Assembly (NCBI RefSeq): GCF_029490015.1
Contig: NZ_CP120468.1
Span: forward strand, 1,364,001 to 1,428,000
Direction: 5' to 3'
DNA length: 64,000 nt
Source of the DNA: Halobaculum limi
Lineage (GTDB): Archaea > Halobacteriota > Halobacteria > Halobacteriales > Haloferacaceae
Of the stretch, positions 1 through 8,206 are shown piece after piece. The notes under the pieces are model-generated. The model was not told the origin of the DNA and did not search any database. It saw only the letters and a program-made list of their open reading frames with translations. The translations under genes were made by a program, and so were the position numbers. Every line of letters starts with the position of its first letter. The first letter of the stretch is position 1.

Positions 1-324
1 CGCGCCCGACCCGGACGCCTCCGGGCCGTCTTCCTCGACAACCGCGCCGGTATCGTCGTCGCTCAGGTCGATCCGCAGGTCCGATGCCGTCGCCGTACTC
101 GTCCCGACGTCTGTCTGGTCACCGCGTGCGACGAGGACGTTCGACAGCGAGAGGTCGTGGATGATCTCCACGTCCTCGGGAACCTCACTTCGGGAGACTT
201 CGTCGAGGTCGATCAGAAACCGTTCGTCCGCCGTCGACGCACTCGCCGATCCCACGCCAAGAGAGACACCCGCGGCCGTTGCACCGATCCCTTTCAGGAC
301 CCGTCGCCTGCTGTGGTCTGCCAT
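1..324 (-). CDS. Tat-exported protein, 5' part only (probably S8 serine protease pro-region)
   Basis: Partial gene running off the left edge; only the first 108 codons are visible. The product begins MADHSRRRVLKGIGATAAG, a textbook twin-arginine signal (RRRVLKG) followed by a hydrophobic stretch and an Ala/Ser cleavage region, so it should be exported folded. After it come strand-like segments RFLIDLDEV and PEDVEIIHDLSLSNVLVARG, which resemble the inhibitor-like propeptide of haloarchaeal subtilisins (inference from memory of the family). The catalytic domain lies outside the window. A weak TATA-like cattatg lies about 26 bases upstream on the minus strand, consistent with the ATG at 324. It could be another Tat substrate. 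Confidence 0.7.
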   Translation of the reverse strand, partial: MADHSRRRVLKGIGATAAGVSLGVGSASASTADERFLIDLDEVSRSEVPEDVEIIHDLSLSNVLVARGDQTDVGTSTATASDLRIDLSDDDTGAVVEEDGPEASGSGA

Positions 325-639
325 TCCATATCAATCACACAAACATTATGTCTTAGTTGTTTGTAAATTTCAGAAAACTACATTGATGTTTGCACGTTGT
401 AGCCGAGAGAAATATGAGATGATGACTCACACCGGGGGAATTCTCTTGTGCTGTCACAGCGACCTGTCGACAATGGAGCCCACTTCTCTGTCCCGCTGAC
501 TGTCGCGTCGGCGAGGACGCGGCGGTCGGTGCGGCGGGGGTCGCCCCCGTGAGGTACGACTGACCGACGGATCGGCCGCGGACCCGCCCGCGTCGGGACT
601 CCCCTTCCGACGGCGGCGGACGCGCGGTCACGACACACA
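325..639. other. Intergenic region between divergent genes
   Basis: The first 50 bases are AT-rich and hold the presumed promoter of the leftward gene. The remaining roughly 260 bases before the GTG of the HflX gene contain no reading frame with haloarchaeal codon character on either strand and no RNA gene that I can recognise. No clear TATA box was found for the rightward gene. Confidence 0.6.
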
Positions 640-2013
640 GTGAACACACGAGACAGACTGACGGGCGGGCGAGCGGTGATCGCCGCCCGCGACGCGGATA
701 CGACACCCGACACGACAGAGATACGGCGACTCGCGGCGGCCGCCGGCTACGACGTGGTCGGCGAGGTGACACAGCGACGCGCCGAGGACCTCCGGTACAA
801 CCTCGGGACGGGCAAGACGAAGGAACTCGCAGCAGCAGTGAGCGACGCCGACGCGGATGCGGTCGTCTTCGACGGGTCGCTCTCGCCGGGGCAGTACGCC
901 GACCTCCTCGGCGTGCTTCCGACGGGGACGACGCTCGTCGATCGGTATCGACTGGTACTGGACATCTTCGCCGAGGGCGCCGGCTCTGCGGCCGCACGGA
1001 CGCAGGTTCGACTCGCGACCCTCCGGTACGAACTCCCGCGACTGGAGCGGATGGAAGGCGAGTCGGCGCTGAACCGGGCGTTCTTCGAGAAGGGGTCGCC
1101 GGTGCTGGACGCGAAGCGCCGCATCGACGCCCTGGAGGCGAAACTCGCGGACCTCACCGACGCGGCGGCCGACCGCCGCCGCAAGCGTCGTGAGGAGGGG
1201 TTCGACCTCGTCGCACTCGCGGGGTACACGAACGCCGGGAAGTCGACACTGTTGCGACGACTCGCCGACGACCTCGACAGCCCGGAGTCGGACGGTGACG
1301 CCGGTGGCGACGGCGATGCGGGAGGCGACGATGACGACGCGGCGGGCGGCGGGGAGAGCGACCACGCAGACCTCGCCACGACCGCGAGCGTCGAGGATCG
1401 CCTGTTCGAGACGCTAGAGACGACGACGCGGCGGGCGACCGTCGACGGGCGGCGAGTGCTGCTCACAGATACGGTCGGCCTCGTCGCGGACCTGCCGCAC
1501 GACATCGTGCGGTCGTTCTCGGCGACGCTCGACGAGATTGGCACGAGCGACGTCGTCCTCGCGGTCGTCGACGCCAGCGCCGACGCCGAGACGCTCGAAC
1601 GCAGACTGGCGACGACCGTGGACGTCCTCGCCGCGGACGCGAGCGGTCCGGTCATTCCGGTCGTGAACAAAGTCGACCGCCTCGACGCCGACCAACGGGC
1701 CGCCGCACTGGAGACAGTCGAGACTGTCCTCGCGGCGGCCGAGGTAGACACGCGCGACCCGGTCGCCGTCAGCGCTCGTGACGGCGACGGCTGTGACGCC
1801 CTCCGTACGGCGCTCATTGACGCGCTTCCGAGCGAGATGGCCGAGTTCGTCGTCCCCAACTCCGGCGAGACGCAGGCGCTCGTCTCGTGGCTCCACGAAC
1901 GCGGGGACACGGCGGTCACCTACAGTGGTGAGACGGTCGAGATACGGTTCTCCGGACGGCCGGCCGTCGTGGAGGAAGCCCGTCGACGCGCGGGCAACCT
2001 CGGAGGGTCGTAG
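640..2013 (+). CDS. hflX: GTPase HflX (paralogue 1, with acidic insert)
   Basis: HflX-family translational GTPase, in other organisms a ribosome-splitting and ribosome-rescue factor. Order: N-terminal HflX domain (about 1-125), with the family hallmark of a Tyr/Glu/Leu-Pro-Arg patch (RYELPRLERM), a coiled linker with RRRKRREEGFD, then a G domain: P-loop GYTNAGKST (about 194-202), G3 DTVGL (about 277), G4 NKVD (about 343). Directly after the P-loop helix is a low-complexity Asp/Gly insert of about 30 residues (DGDAGGDGDAGGDDDD) that the second HflX in this window (45539-46879) lacks. The gene starts with GTG at 640; no ATG is available nearby. The long leftward frames here are shadows. Confidence 0.93.
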   Translation: MNTRDRLTGGRAVIAARDADTTPDTTEIRRLAAAAGYDVVGEVTQRRAEDLRYNLGTGKTKELAAAVSDADADAVVFDGSLSPGQYADLLGVLPTGTTLVDRYRLVLDIFAEGAGSAAARTQVRLATLRYELPRLERMEGESALNRAFFEKGSPVLDAKRRIDALEAKLADLTDAAADRRRKRREEGFDLVALAGYTNAGKSTLLRRLADDLDSPESDGDAGGDGDAGGDDDDAAGGGESDHADLATTASVEDRLFETLETTTRRATVDGRRVLLTDTVGLVADLPHDIVRSFSATLDEIGTSDVVLAVVDASADAETLERRLATTVDVLAADASGPVIPVVNKVDRLDADQRAAALETVETVLAAAEVDTRDPVAVSARDGDGCDALRTALIDALPSEMAEFVVPNSGETQALVSWLHERGDTAVTYSGETVEIRFSGRPAVVEEARRRAGNLGGS

Positions 2014-2122
2014 GTCGGAGGCCGTCGTTCGGGAGTCGTCGGTTGGGGGCCGTCGTCCGCGCGATTACCGAGGGCCGGTAGCGGGCCGAAGGCACATCCC
2101 TCCGCCTATCCTTCTCCCGCGT

Positions 2123-2500
2123 ATGAGTGACTCGCGTGCGGTGACGCCGACGCTGGAACTCCCCTCCGGCGAGACGGTCACGGAGGATGAGGTCTTCTCG
2201 TTCAACGGCTACCCGTATCGGTTCGTCCCGCTAGAGCACCCGGAGTACCGCTTCAAACTCGTCCCGCTCTACTGGGGCGGCGGCGATATGGACGTGCCGT
2301 TCGAGGGTCGCGAGGAACTGGTCGAGCAGTGGGGGCCGGAGTCGCGTGGCGTCCTCACCGACGAGGAGTGGCGCGACTGGCTGATCGAAGCGCGGGCGGA
2401 CGACCGCTTCGGCGAGGACGAACTCGACGCCGTCGAGCGCGAACTGTTCGGTGGGGACGATGGACTGCTCTCGCGGGTGCGACGCACGTTGGGAATATGA
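2123..2500 (+). CDS. Hypothetical haloarchaeal protein, 125 aa
   Basis: Soluble, acidic protein of unknown function. It starts at ATG 2123 (MSDSRAVTPTLELPSGE), preceded by a 109-base gap after hflX. The sequence is mostly beta-like in the first half (ETVTEDEVFSFNGYPYRFVPLEH) with a conserved-looking aromatic segment KLVPLYWGGGDMDVPF, then an acidic helical C-terminus ending in RRTLGI. No catalytic motif, membrane segment or cysteine pair is visible. I do not recognise the family; codon usage and acidity are those of a genuine haloarchaeal gene. Confidence 0.7.
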   Translation: MSDSRAVTPTLELPSGETVTEDEVFSFNGYPYRFVPLEHPEYRFKLVPLYWGGGDMDVPFEGREELVEQWGPESRGVLTDEEWRDWLIEARADDRFGEDELDAVERELFGGDDGLLSRVRRTLGI

Positions 2501-2539
2501 CACCGAAACGGTGATTGGTGCGATCCGTGATCCGTCGAT

Positions 2540-2752
2540 ATGGTCCTCGACCTCCTCCTCGCGGCCCTCGTCTCGGTCGTCGTCATCGCGACGGGCGTGT
2601 ACATCGGTGTCCTCCGGGCGCTGGACGTGTACGCCAACAGTTCTGCGAGTTTCTTCCTGATGGACCGCCCGGACCCGCCGGTGTTTCGGACCGGCGACCC
2701 CGCTAACGACCGCGGCCCCACTGACGGCGACGCCGGAAGCGACGAGGAGTGA
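2540..2752 (+). CDS. Small single-span membrane protein, 70 aa
   Basis: The product starts MVLDLLLAALVSVVVIATGV, one clear transmembrane helix (residues 2-25), followed by a short amphipathic stretch with YANSSASFFLMDRP and a charged acidic tail ending in GSDEE. It follows the 125-residue gene by 39 bases and could be co-transcribed with it. Function unknown. A plausible real small gene, because the acidic soluble tail after a hydrophobic helix is typical of haloarchaeal microproteins and the frame has strong third-position GC. Confidence 0.6.
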   Translation: MVLDLLLAALVSVVVIATGVYIGVLRALDVYANSSASFFLMDRPDPPVFRTGDPANDRGPTDGDAGSDEE

Positions 2753-2758
2753 CCGCGC

Positions 2759-3520
2759 TCACTTCTCTTGCATCGGCACGTCGCAGTCGAGACACACCTC
2801 CATCCCGGCGATCCAGTTCACCTCCGAGCGCCCGCAATCGGGGCAGACGTACACTGCGTTGTTGTGTTCGGTCGTCCCGCGCGGCGGCGCGAGGAACCCT
2901 GCCTCTGCGACCGTCGACGCGATAGCGGGCACGCGTGACCGCTTGAACCGTGCCCGGTGGACGAGGTACTCGCCGGAACTGGGGTCGGTGCCGTGGAGGT
3001 CGTCCCAGTCGAAGCGGTGACTGGTGTTGCGAGCGGCCTGTTGGGGGCCGAGTCTGACCGCCTCGAACAGCGGATCGGTCGCCCGCGAGAGCGGGTCCGA
3101 CTCGTCGGCCTCGCGGTACAACTCCACGGCGCGGTCGTAGGCGTCGCTCCCGTCGTCCGCGAGGCCGGCGGCCGCGCCGAAGTCGCCCATCGCCTCGAAA
3201 CAGCAGGCACGCTCGGCGTCGGTCTCGAACACGCTCGCGTAGTCGGCGGCGACGGCGGTGCCCTCGCGGGCGCGGAGTCGTGCGCGGCGGTCGCTTCCCG
3301 CCGCTCGGTACGCGAACGCCGCGAGCAAGAGATACCGGAATCCGTAGCCCGCGTACGTGGCGTCGTCTGCTAGGAGGTCACGGTCGTGTCCCTCGGCCTC
3401 GCGCCCGGCGAGGACGCCTCGGCCGACGAGACTGTACAGGTCGCCCGAACGGGCGGGGTCGCGATCGACGAGCGCACGGACCGCTTCTTCCCGGTGTGCC
3501 GCCGGATCGCTGTCGGTCAT
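2759..3520 (-). CDS. Helical protein with C-terminal zinc ribbon, 253 aa
   Basis: Begins MTDSDPAAHREEAVRALVDR at 3520. The body is mostly helical and rich in Ala, Arg and Glu, reminiscent of TPR-like tandem helices (for example RYLLLAAFAYRAAGSD and DAYDRAVELYREADESD). The last 30 residues form a zinc ribbon: CPDCG then CLDCD (two CxxC pairs 17 residues apart). A protein-binding or RNA/DNA-associated role is possible but not shown. It converges on the small membrane protein gene (stops 7 bases apart) and diverges from hisC. The longer open frame to 4135 runs antisense through hisC and is rejected. Confidence 0.75.
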   Translation of the reverse strand: MTDSDPAAHREEAVRALVDRDPARSGDLYSLVGRGVLAGREAEGHDRDLLADDATYAGYGFRYLLLAAFAYRAAGSDRRARLRAREGTAVAADYASVFETDAERACCFEAMGDFGAAAGLADDGSDAYDRAVELYREADESDPLSRATDPLFEAVRLGPQQAARNTSHRFDWDDLHGTDPSSGEYLVHRARFKRSRVPAIASTVAEAGFLAPPRGTTEHNNAVYVCPDCGRSEVNWIAGMEVCLDCDVPMQEK

Positions 3521-3612
3521 CGAGAGACGTAGGCGTTCGACGGAAGTGAATCCGCGGGCCGCAGACGGACGCTGTGCTAGCCAAACCGCGTCCGGCCGCC
3601 CGGTGTGAGCAC

Positions 3613-3620
3613 GCTTAAGA
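3613..3620 (+). promoter_or_regulatory. TATA box of hisC
   Basis: The sequence cttaagaa is centred about 27 bases upstream of ATG 3644. This is the archaeal TATA-to-transcription-start distance, so the hisC mRNA should be leaderless and start at or next to the ATG. It argues against the in-frame upstream start near 3605, which would lie in front of the box. Confidence 0.6.
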
Positions 3621-3643
3621 AGCGTCCACCACTTCCTCCTCGC

Positions 3644-4738
3644 ATGAACACACGCGACCTCTCGGCGAACTCCCCGTACGTGCCGGGGCAGGGCGTCGAG
3701 GAGGTGGCCCGCGAGTTGGGGCTCGACCCCGACGAGTTGGTGAAACTCTCCTCGAACGAGAACCCGTTCGGCCCGTCGCCGAAGGCAATCGAGGCCGCGA
3801 AGGCCGCGACCGAGGACGCCCACGTCTACCCGAAGGCCGCTCACACGGACCTCACCGAGGCGCTGGCGACGAAGTGGGACCTCGCGCCCGAACAGGTGTG
3901 GGTGTCGCCCGGTGCTGACGGTGCGCTCGACTACCTCTCGCGGGCGATGCTCGCGCCCGGCGACGAGGTGCTCGTTCCCGACCCCGGGTTCGCGTACTAC
4001 CCGATGACCGCCCGCTACCACCACGGCGAGGTGGCGACGTACCCGCTCTCGAAGGCAGACGGCTTCACGCAGACTGCTGAGGGCGTCCTCGACGCCTACG
4101 ACGGCGAGCGTATCGTCTACGTCACGACGCCGCACAACCCCGCGGGGACGGAGTTCCCGCGCGATGAACTGGTCGCACTGCTGGAGGGCGTCGACGAGGA
4201 GACGCTCGTCGTCGTCGACGAGGCGTACGGCGAGTACACCAACACGCCCTCTGCGGCGGGGCTACTCGACGACTACGAGAACGTCGCCGTCACGCGCACC
4301 TTCTCGAAGGCGTACGGCCTCGCCGGACTCCGCATCGGCTACGCACTCGTGCCCGAGGCGTGGGCCGACGCGTACGCCCGCGTGAACACGCCCTTCGCGG
4401 CCAACGCCGTCGCCCTCGATGCGGCGCGTGCCGCCCTCGACGACGACGACCACGTCGACCAGAGCGTCGAGTCGGCCGTGTGGGCCCGCGAGTACATCGC
4501 CGAGGAACTCGACGCGCCCACCGTCGACAGCGCGGGCAACTTCGTCCTCGCGGACGTGGGCGACGGCGCGGCGGTCGCCGAACGCGCACAGGAACGGGGC
4601 GTCATCGTCCGCGACACCGGGTCGTTCGGCCTGCCGGAGTGCGTTCGCGTCTCCTGCGGAACGGAGGCGGAGACGCGAACGGCCGTCGAGACGCTGAACG
4701 AGATACTCGTGGAGTTGGACCTCGGGGCCGAGGTGTGA
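3644..4738 (+). CDS. hisC: Histidinol-phosphate aminotransferase
   Basis: PLP-dependent class I/II aminotransferase that converts imidazole acetol phosphate and glutamate to histidinol phosphate in histidine synthesis. 364 residues from ATG 3644 (MNTRDLSANSPYVPGQGVEE). Seen: substrate/cofactor motif LSSNENPFGPSP near the N-terminus, TTPHNPAGT, DEAYGEY, and the PLP lysine in TFSKAYGLAGLRIGY, followed by the Arg-containing RVSCGTEAE near the C-terminus. The length is normal for HisC. The stop overlaps the GTG start of the next gene by four bases, so histidine synthesis is translationally linked here to a kinase and a lipid enzyme that have no obvious metabolic tie to it. Confidence 0.92.
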   Translation: MNTRDLSANSPYVPGQGVEEVARELGLDPDELVKLSSNENPFGPSPKAIEAAKAATEDAHVYPKAAHTDLTEALATKWDLAPEQVWVSPGADGALDYLSRAMLAPGDEVLVPDPGFAYYPMTARYHHGEVATYPLSKADGFTQTAEGVLDAYDGERIVYVTTPHNPAGTEFPRDELVALLEGVDEETLVVVDEAYGEYTNTPSAAGLLDDYENVAVTRTFSKAYGLAGLRIGYALVPEAWADAYARVNTPFAANAVALDAARAALDDDDHVDQSVESAVWAREYIAEELDAPTVDSAGNFVLADVGDGAAVAERAQERGVIVRDTGSFGLPECVRVSCGTEAETRTAVETLNEILVELDLGAEV

Positions 4739-5262
4739 GCGGGGACGCCATCACCCGGCTGGCCGTCACGGGCACGCCCGGAACGGGAAAGACGACCGCG
4801 ACGGACCTGCTCGCGTCGGAACGCGGTGTCGAGGTCGTCCACCTCAACGACGCCATCCGCGAGGAGGGACTGTACGCCGACCGCGACGAGGAACGCGACT
4901 CGCTGGTCGCCGACTTCGACGCCGTCGAAGCCCACCTGGGCGACTGGTCGGGCGTCGTCGACTCCCACCTCGCGCACCACCTCGACGCCGACGCGGTGGC
5001 CGTCCTCCGGTGTCGGCCCGACATCCTCGAACAGCGATTGATCGAGCGTGGTGAGAGCGAGGCGAGCGCCCGTGAGAATCGCGAGAGCGAGGCGCTCGAC
5101 GTCATTCTCGGGGAGGCCGTCGAGCGCTTCGGCGAGGAGCACGTCTACGAAATCGAGACGACCGACCGTGACCCGAAGTGGGTCGCGGCCGAACTGGGCC
5201 GCGTCCTCGACGGCGACCGTGAGCCGTCGGCGGGCGAGGTGGACTACGTGGAGTACCTATGA
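4735..5262 (+). CDS. AK6/Fap7-type adenylate kinase family protein
   Basis: Small P-loop kinase of 175 residues starting at GTG 4735, which overlaps the hisC stop. Seen: P-loop TGTPGTGKTT (residues 10-19), the NMP-binding region HLNDAIREEGLY, DSHLAHHL (central strand with the family Asp-x-His), and RCRPDILEQRL leading to a lid-like ARENRESEALD. This is the pattern of Fap7/hCINAP, which in eukaryotes has adenylate kinase/ATPase activity and assists late small-subunit ribosome maturation; an equivalent role in archaea is inferred. The stop overlaps the next ATG (ATGA). Confidence 0.85.
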   Translation: MSGDAITRLAVTGTPGTGKTTATDLLASERGVEVVHLNDAIREEGLYADRDEERDSLVADFDAVEAHLGDWSGVVDSHLAHHLDADAVAVLRCRPDILEQRLIERGESEASARENRESEALDVILGEAVERFGEEHVYEIETTDRDPKWVAAELGRVLDGDREPSAGEVDYVEYL

Positions 5263-5876
5263 CGCTCGACCAACTCAGACCCGTCGCCGAGAAGGGACTG
5301 TCGCCGTTCGTCCGCGCGGCAGATGCGGTCGGCCTCTCGCCGGACGGTGTGAGCGTCATCGCGTTCGCGTGTGCGGTCGCGGCGGGCGTCGCCTTTGGCC
5401 TCGCGCCGCCGACGGAGGCACCGCTGTACTACGTCGCGGGCGCGGTGCTCGTGTTCCTGAACGGGTGGCTCGACCTCGTCGACGGCGCACTCGCACGGGC
5501 GCAAGGCACCGACTCCTCGGGCGGCGACTTACTCGACCACGTCCTCGACCGCTACGCCGACATCGCGGTGCTGGTGGGACTGGCAGCCGGCATCGGTCGC
5601 TACGGCCTCGGTCTCGCCGCCGTGACTGGTGTGCTGATGACGTCGTACCTCGGCACGCAGATACAGGCCGTCGGCATCGGCCGCGAGTACGGCGGCTTGC
5701 TCGGGCGGGCCGACCGCCTCGCACTCGTCGGCGTCGTCGGCGTCGCCGTCGCGTTCGTCCCCGGCCCACTCGTCGCGGGACTGGGCCTTGTGGCGATTCT
5801 GCTCGTCGTGTTCGCGGTCGTCGGCCACCTCACTGCGCTCCAGCGGTTCTGGGGCGCGTGGAGCGACCTGAACTGA
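5259..5876 (+). CDS. CDP-alcohol phosphatidyltransferase family protein
   Basis: Integral membrane enzyme of 205 residues with about six hydrophobic segments. It carries the family signature D-x2-D-G-x2-A-R-x8-G-x3-D-x3-D, read here as DLVDGALARAQG followed by GGDLLDHVLDRYAD (about residues 70-100). Family members transfer a phospho-alcohol head group onto a CDP-activated lipid; in archaea this means archaeol-based lipids such as archaetidylinositol phosphate, archaetidylserine or archaetidylglycerol. The head group cannot be told from the sequence. Translationally coupled to the AK6-type kinase gene through a four-base ATGA overlap. Confidence 0.85.
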   Translation: MTLDQLRPVAEKGLSPFVRAADAVGLSPDGVSVIAFACAVAAGVAFGLAPPTEAPLYYVAGAVLVFLNGWLDLVDGALARAQGTDSSGGDLLDHVLDRYADIAVLVGLAAGIGRYGLGLAAVTGVLMTSYLGTQIQAVGIGREYGGLLGRADRLALVGVVGVAVAFVPGPLVAGLGLVAILLVVFAVVGHLTALQRFWGAWSDLN

Positions 5877-5947
5877 CGAATCGACCATCGCGTCCCCATC
5901 TGTCTGCAGCCTCGTCGGCATCCCGCGGTTCGGCGGCGTGGCACACC

Positions 5948-5955
5948 TTTTATAC
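5948..5955 (+). promoter_or_regulatory. TATA box of the MBF1 gene
   Basis: A strong box, ctttatac-like (cttttatacc), lies centred about 28 bases before ATG 5979 and predicts a leaderless transcript. A purine-rich aggaggg just ahead of the ATG looks like a Shine-Dalgarno site but would be upstream of the predicted start of the mRNA. Confidence 0.6.
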
Positions 5956-5978
5956 CGGCCAGCGCGCTAGGAGGGTGT

Positions 5979-6509
5979 ATGCCCCAGTGTGAGATGTGCG
6001 GCGCGGAGAAAGCGTCGCTCACCACCACGAAAGTCGAGGGCGCGGAGCTCGAGCTGTGCGACAGCTGCGCCGACTTCGGCACAGAAGTCCGCACGGAGAG
6101 TTCCTCCTCGGCGTCGACGAAGTACTCCACCTCGTCGTCCTCGTCATCGGGTTCGTCGGGTTCGTCGGACTCGTCGAGTTCCTCGTCTTCCTCGTCGTCA
6201 CGGCGCCGCCGCGACATGTTCGACGATATGGAGACGGTCACCGCAGACTACGACGCCCGCATCCGACAGGCCCGCGAGTCGACCGGAATGAGTCAGGAAG
6301 AACTCGCACAAGACATCAACGAGAAGGCGTCGGTCATCCGGAAACTGGAGCGCGGAGACATCCTCCCGTCCGACGACGTCCAGAAGAAACTCGAGAAGAA
6401 ACTCGGCATCTCGCTCGTTGAGGGCGAAGACGTCGACGACGCCGACTGGGAAAGCTCCTCCTCGGGCGGGATGACCCTCGGCGACGTCGTCAAGCGAAAC
6501 GACAACTGA
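5979..6509 (+). CDS. Multiprotein bridging factor 1 (MBF1) family HTH protein
   Basis: 176 residues. N-terminal zinc ribbon with CEMC (4-7) and CDSC (27-30), a serine-dominated linker (about 40-74, some 26 Ser in 35 positions), then a Cro/C1-type helix-turn-helix (about 90-145: [20 protein letters not shown]) and a short tail with [10 protein letters not shown]. This is the archaeal MBF1 architecture: zinc ribbon plus HTH. In archaea MBF1 associates with the small ribosomal subunit; coactivator function is known mainly for eukaryotes. The unusually pure Ser linker is the only oddity. Confidence 0.92.
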   Translation: MPQCEMCGAEKASLTTTKVEGAELELCDSCADFGTEVRTESSSSASTKYSTSSSSSSGSSGSSDSSSSSSSSSSRRRRDMFDDMETVTADYDARIRQARESTGMSQEELAQDINEKASVIRKLERGDILPSDDVQKKLEKKLGISLVEGEDVDDADWESSSSGGMTLGDVVKRNDN

Positions 6510-6609
6510 CCGCAACCGGTACGGATCCACCTTCGTCGACCACCACCGACCGACGCAACGGCTGTCAACATCGACGCGACTTTTGTGCCGCCGCCGTGAG
6601 GTGACACGT

Positions 6610-7269
6610 ATGTCCGATTCGGAGACGCTGATCCTCGTCAACCTGAAGGCGTACCCGTGTGACCCGATCGAGATCGCCGAGGCGTGTGCGACCGTCGCCG
6701 CCGACACCGACGCGCGCGTCGCCGTCGCCCCGCAGGCTGCGCACCTCTCGGCAGTCGCCGACACCGGCGTCGAGACGTGGGCACAACACGTCTCGCCCGT
6801 CGAGCACGGCAGTCACACCGGGTCGACGCTCGCGGAGGCCGTCGCCGACGCGGGCGCGACCGGGACGTTGATCAATCACTCGGAGAACCGCCTGAAACTC
6901 GCTGACATCGACGCCTCGCTCGAGGCCGCCGAGCGCGCCGGTCTGGAGACGGTCGTCTGCGCCAACAACCCTGCGCAGTCGGGGGCGGCGGCCGCACTCG
7001 GTCCCGACGCGGTCGCGGTCGAACCGCCGGAACTCATCGGCGGCGACGTGTCCGTCGCCAGCGCCGACCCCGCTATCGTCACCGACTCCGTCGCCGCCGT
7101 CGAGGCGGTCGACCCCGACGTGGACCTGTTCTGTGGCGCGGGCGTCTCGACGGGCGAAGACGTCGCCGCCGCCGGCGAGTTGGGCGCGACGGGCGTGCTC
7201 CTCGCGTCGGGCGTCGCGAAGGCCGACGACCCCGAGGCGGTGTTGCGCGACCTCGTCTCCGGGCTGTAA
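6610..7269 (+). CDS. tpiA: Triosephosphate isomerase (archaeal type)
   Basis: 219 residues, the short archaeal form of TIM (bacterial enzymes are about 250). It interconverts dihydroxyacetone phosphate and glyceraldehyde 3-phosphate. Seen: VNLKAYP near the N-terminus (active-site Lys; NFKAY in most archaea), LINHSENR (electrophilic His), [11 protein letters not shown] (catalytic Glu) and the phosphate-binding glycine region [12 protein letters not shown] and [13 protein letters not shown] 6610 is chosen because it fits the conserved N-terminus and has a T-rich box (acttttgtg) at about -30; the frame extends nine codons further upstream without support. Confidence 0.95.
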   Translation: MSDSETLILVNLKAYPCDPIEIAEACATVAADTDARVAVAPQAAHLSAVADTGVETWAQHVSPVEHGSHTGSTLAEAVADAGATGTLINHSENRLKLADIDASLEAAERAGLETVVCANNPAQSGAAAALGPDAVAVEPPELIGGDVSVASADPAIVTDSVAAVEAVDPDVDLFCGAGVSTGEDVAAAGELGATGVLLASGVAKADDPEAVLRDLVSGL

Positions 7270-7355
7270 GCGGACGTATCCGTCCCCTCGTTCTCGTCGC
7301 TTCTTCAGAAGAACGGCAGTACAGAGAGACGACCGCAACCTCGGCTAGGCGCCTG

Positions 7356-8093
7356 TCAGCCCTGTCGAACGTCGTGTTCGAGGACGCCGACGCCCTCGAC
7401 CTCCACCTCGACGTGGTCACCGTCCGAGAGCGCTCCGACGCCCGCGGGCGTCCCCGTCGAGATGACGTCGCCCGGTTCCAGCGTCAGATACGTGGTTATC
7501 TCCTCGATGAGATCCGGGACGGAGAAGATGAACTGGTCGCGCGAGGACGACTGCTTCGTCTCGCCGTTCACGCGGAGTTCGACCGCGGCGTCGGCCGGAA
7601 CGTCGTCGGCGTCGGCGATGCACGGGCCGATTGGGGCGGAGGCGTCGAACGCCTTCCCGCGTACCCAGTTCTGCTCGCGGTCTTGGTCGTCGCGGTTCGA
7701 CACGTCGTCGAGGCAGGTGAACCCCTCGACGTAGTCCATCGCGTCGGCGGCGTCGACATTTCGTGCCTGTTCGCCGATGACGACGGCGAGTTCTGCCTCG
7801 TGGTCGACGCGCTGTTTCCCGGCGGGCAGCGTCACCGTCGAGTCAGGGTCGGCGACGGCGTTCGGCGGCTTGAGGAACAACAGCGGACGGTCGGGGACGT
7901 CCTTGTTCCGCTCGGCGGCGTGGTCGGCGTAGTTGAGGCCGACGCAGACCACCTTCGTCGGCTCACACGGCGCGAGAAGGTCCACGTCGTCGTCGCTGGT
8001 GTCGAACGTCTCGCCCGCGGCGGTCACGACTCCGTCGTCGTAGGTGCCCCGGCGGACGGTCCCGGCAGGGTCACGGATTCGAGCGTAGCGCAT
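7356..8093 (-). CDS. Fumarylacetoacetate hydrolase (FAH) family protein
   Basis: 245 residues, metal-dependent C-C hydrolase/decarboxylase/isomerase fold. Seen: CVGLNYADHAAE (family hallmark), LFLKPPNAV, DHEAELAVVIG (metal-binding ExE), GFTCLDDVSNRD (third metal ligand), and TGTPAGVG near the C-terminus. Members act on 2-hydroxy-hepta-2,4-dienedioate, acylpyruvates, oxaloacetate or 2-keto-3-deoxy sugar acids; the substrate here is not deducible. It converges with tpiA (stops 87 bases apart) and stands alone. Confidence 0.88.
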   Translation of the reverse strand: MRYARIRDPAGTVRRGTYDDGVVTAAGETFDTSDDDVDLLAPCEPTKVVCVGLNYADHAAERNKDVPDRPLLFLKPPNAVADPDSTVTLPAGKQRVDHEAELAVVIGEQARNVDAADAMDYVEGFTCLDDVSNRDDQDREQNWVRGKAFDASAPIGPCIADADDVPADAAVELRVNGETKQSSSRDQFIFSVPDLIEEITTYLTLEPGDVISTGTPAGVGALSDGDHVEVEVEGVGVLEHDVRQG

Positions 8094-8206
8094 CGACGCC
8101 GACTGGGACCGGTCGCGGCTTAGGCGTTGTGAGTCGCCCGAGGGACGCTCCCAGCGCGGCCGCTCGGCGGTTGGAAAACGAAAGGAGAGAACCGTGAGTG
8201 TTCGCG

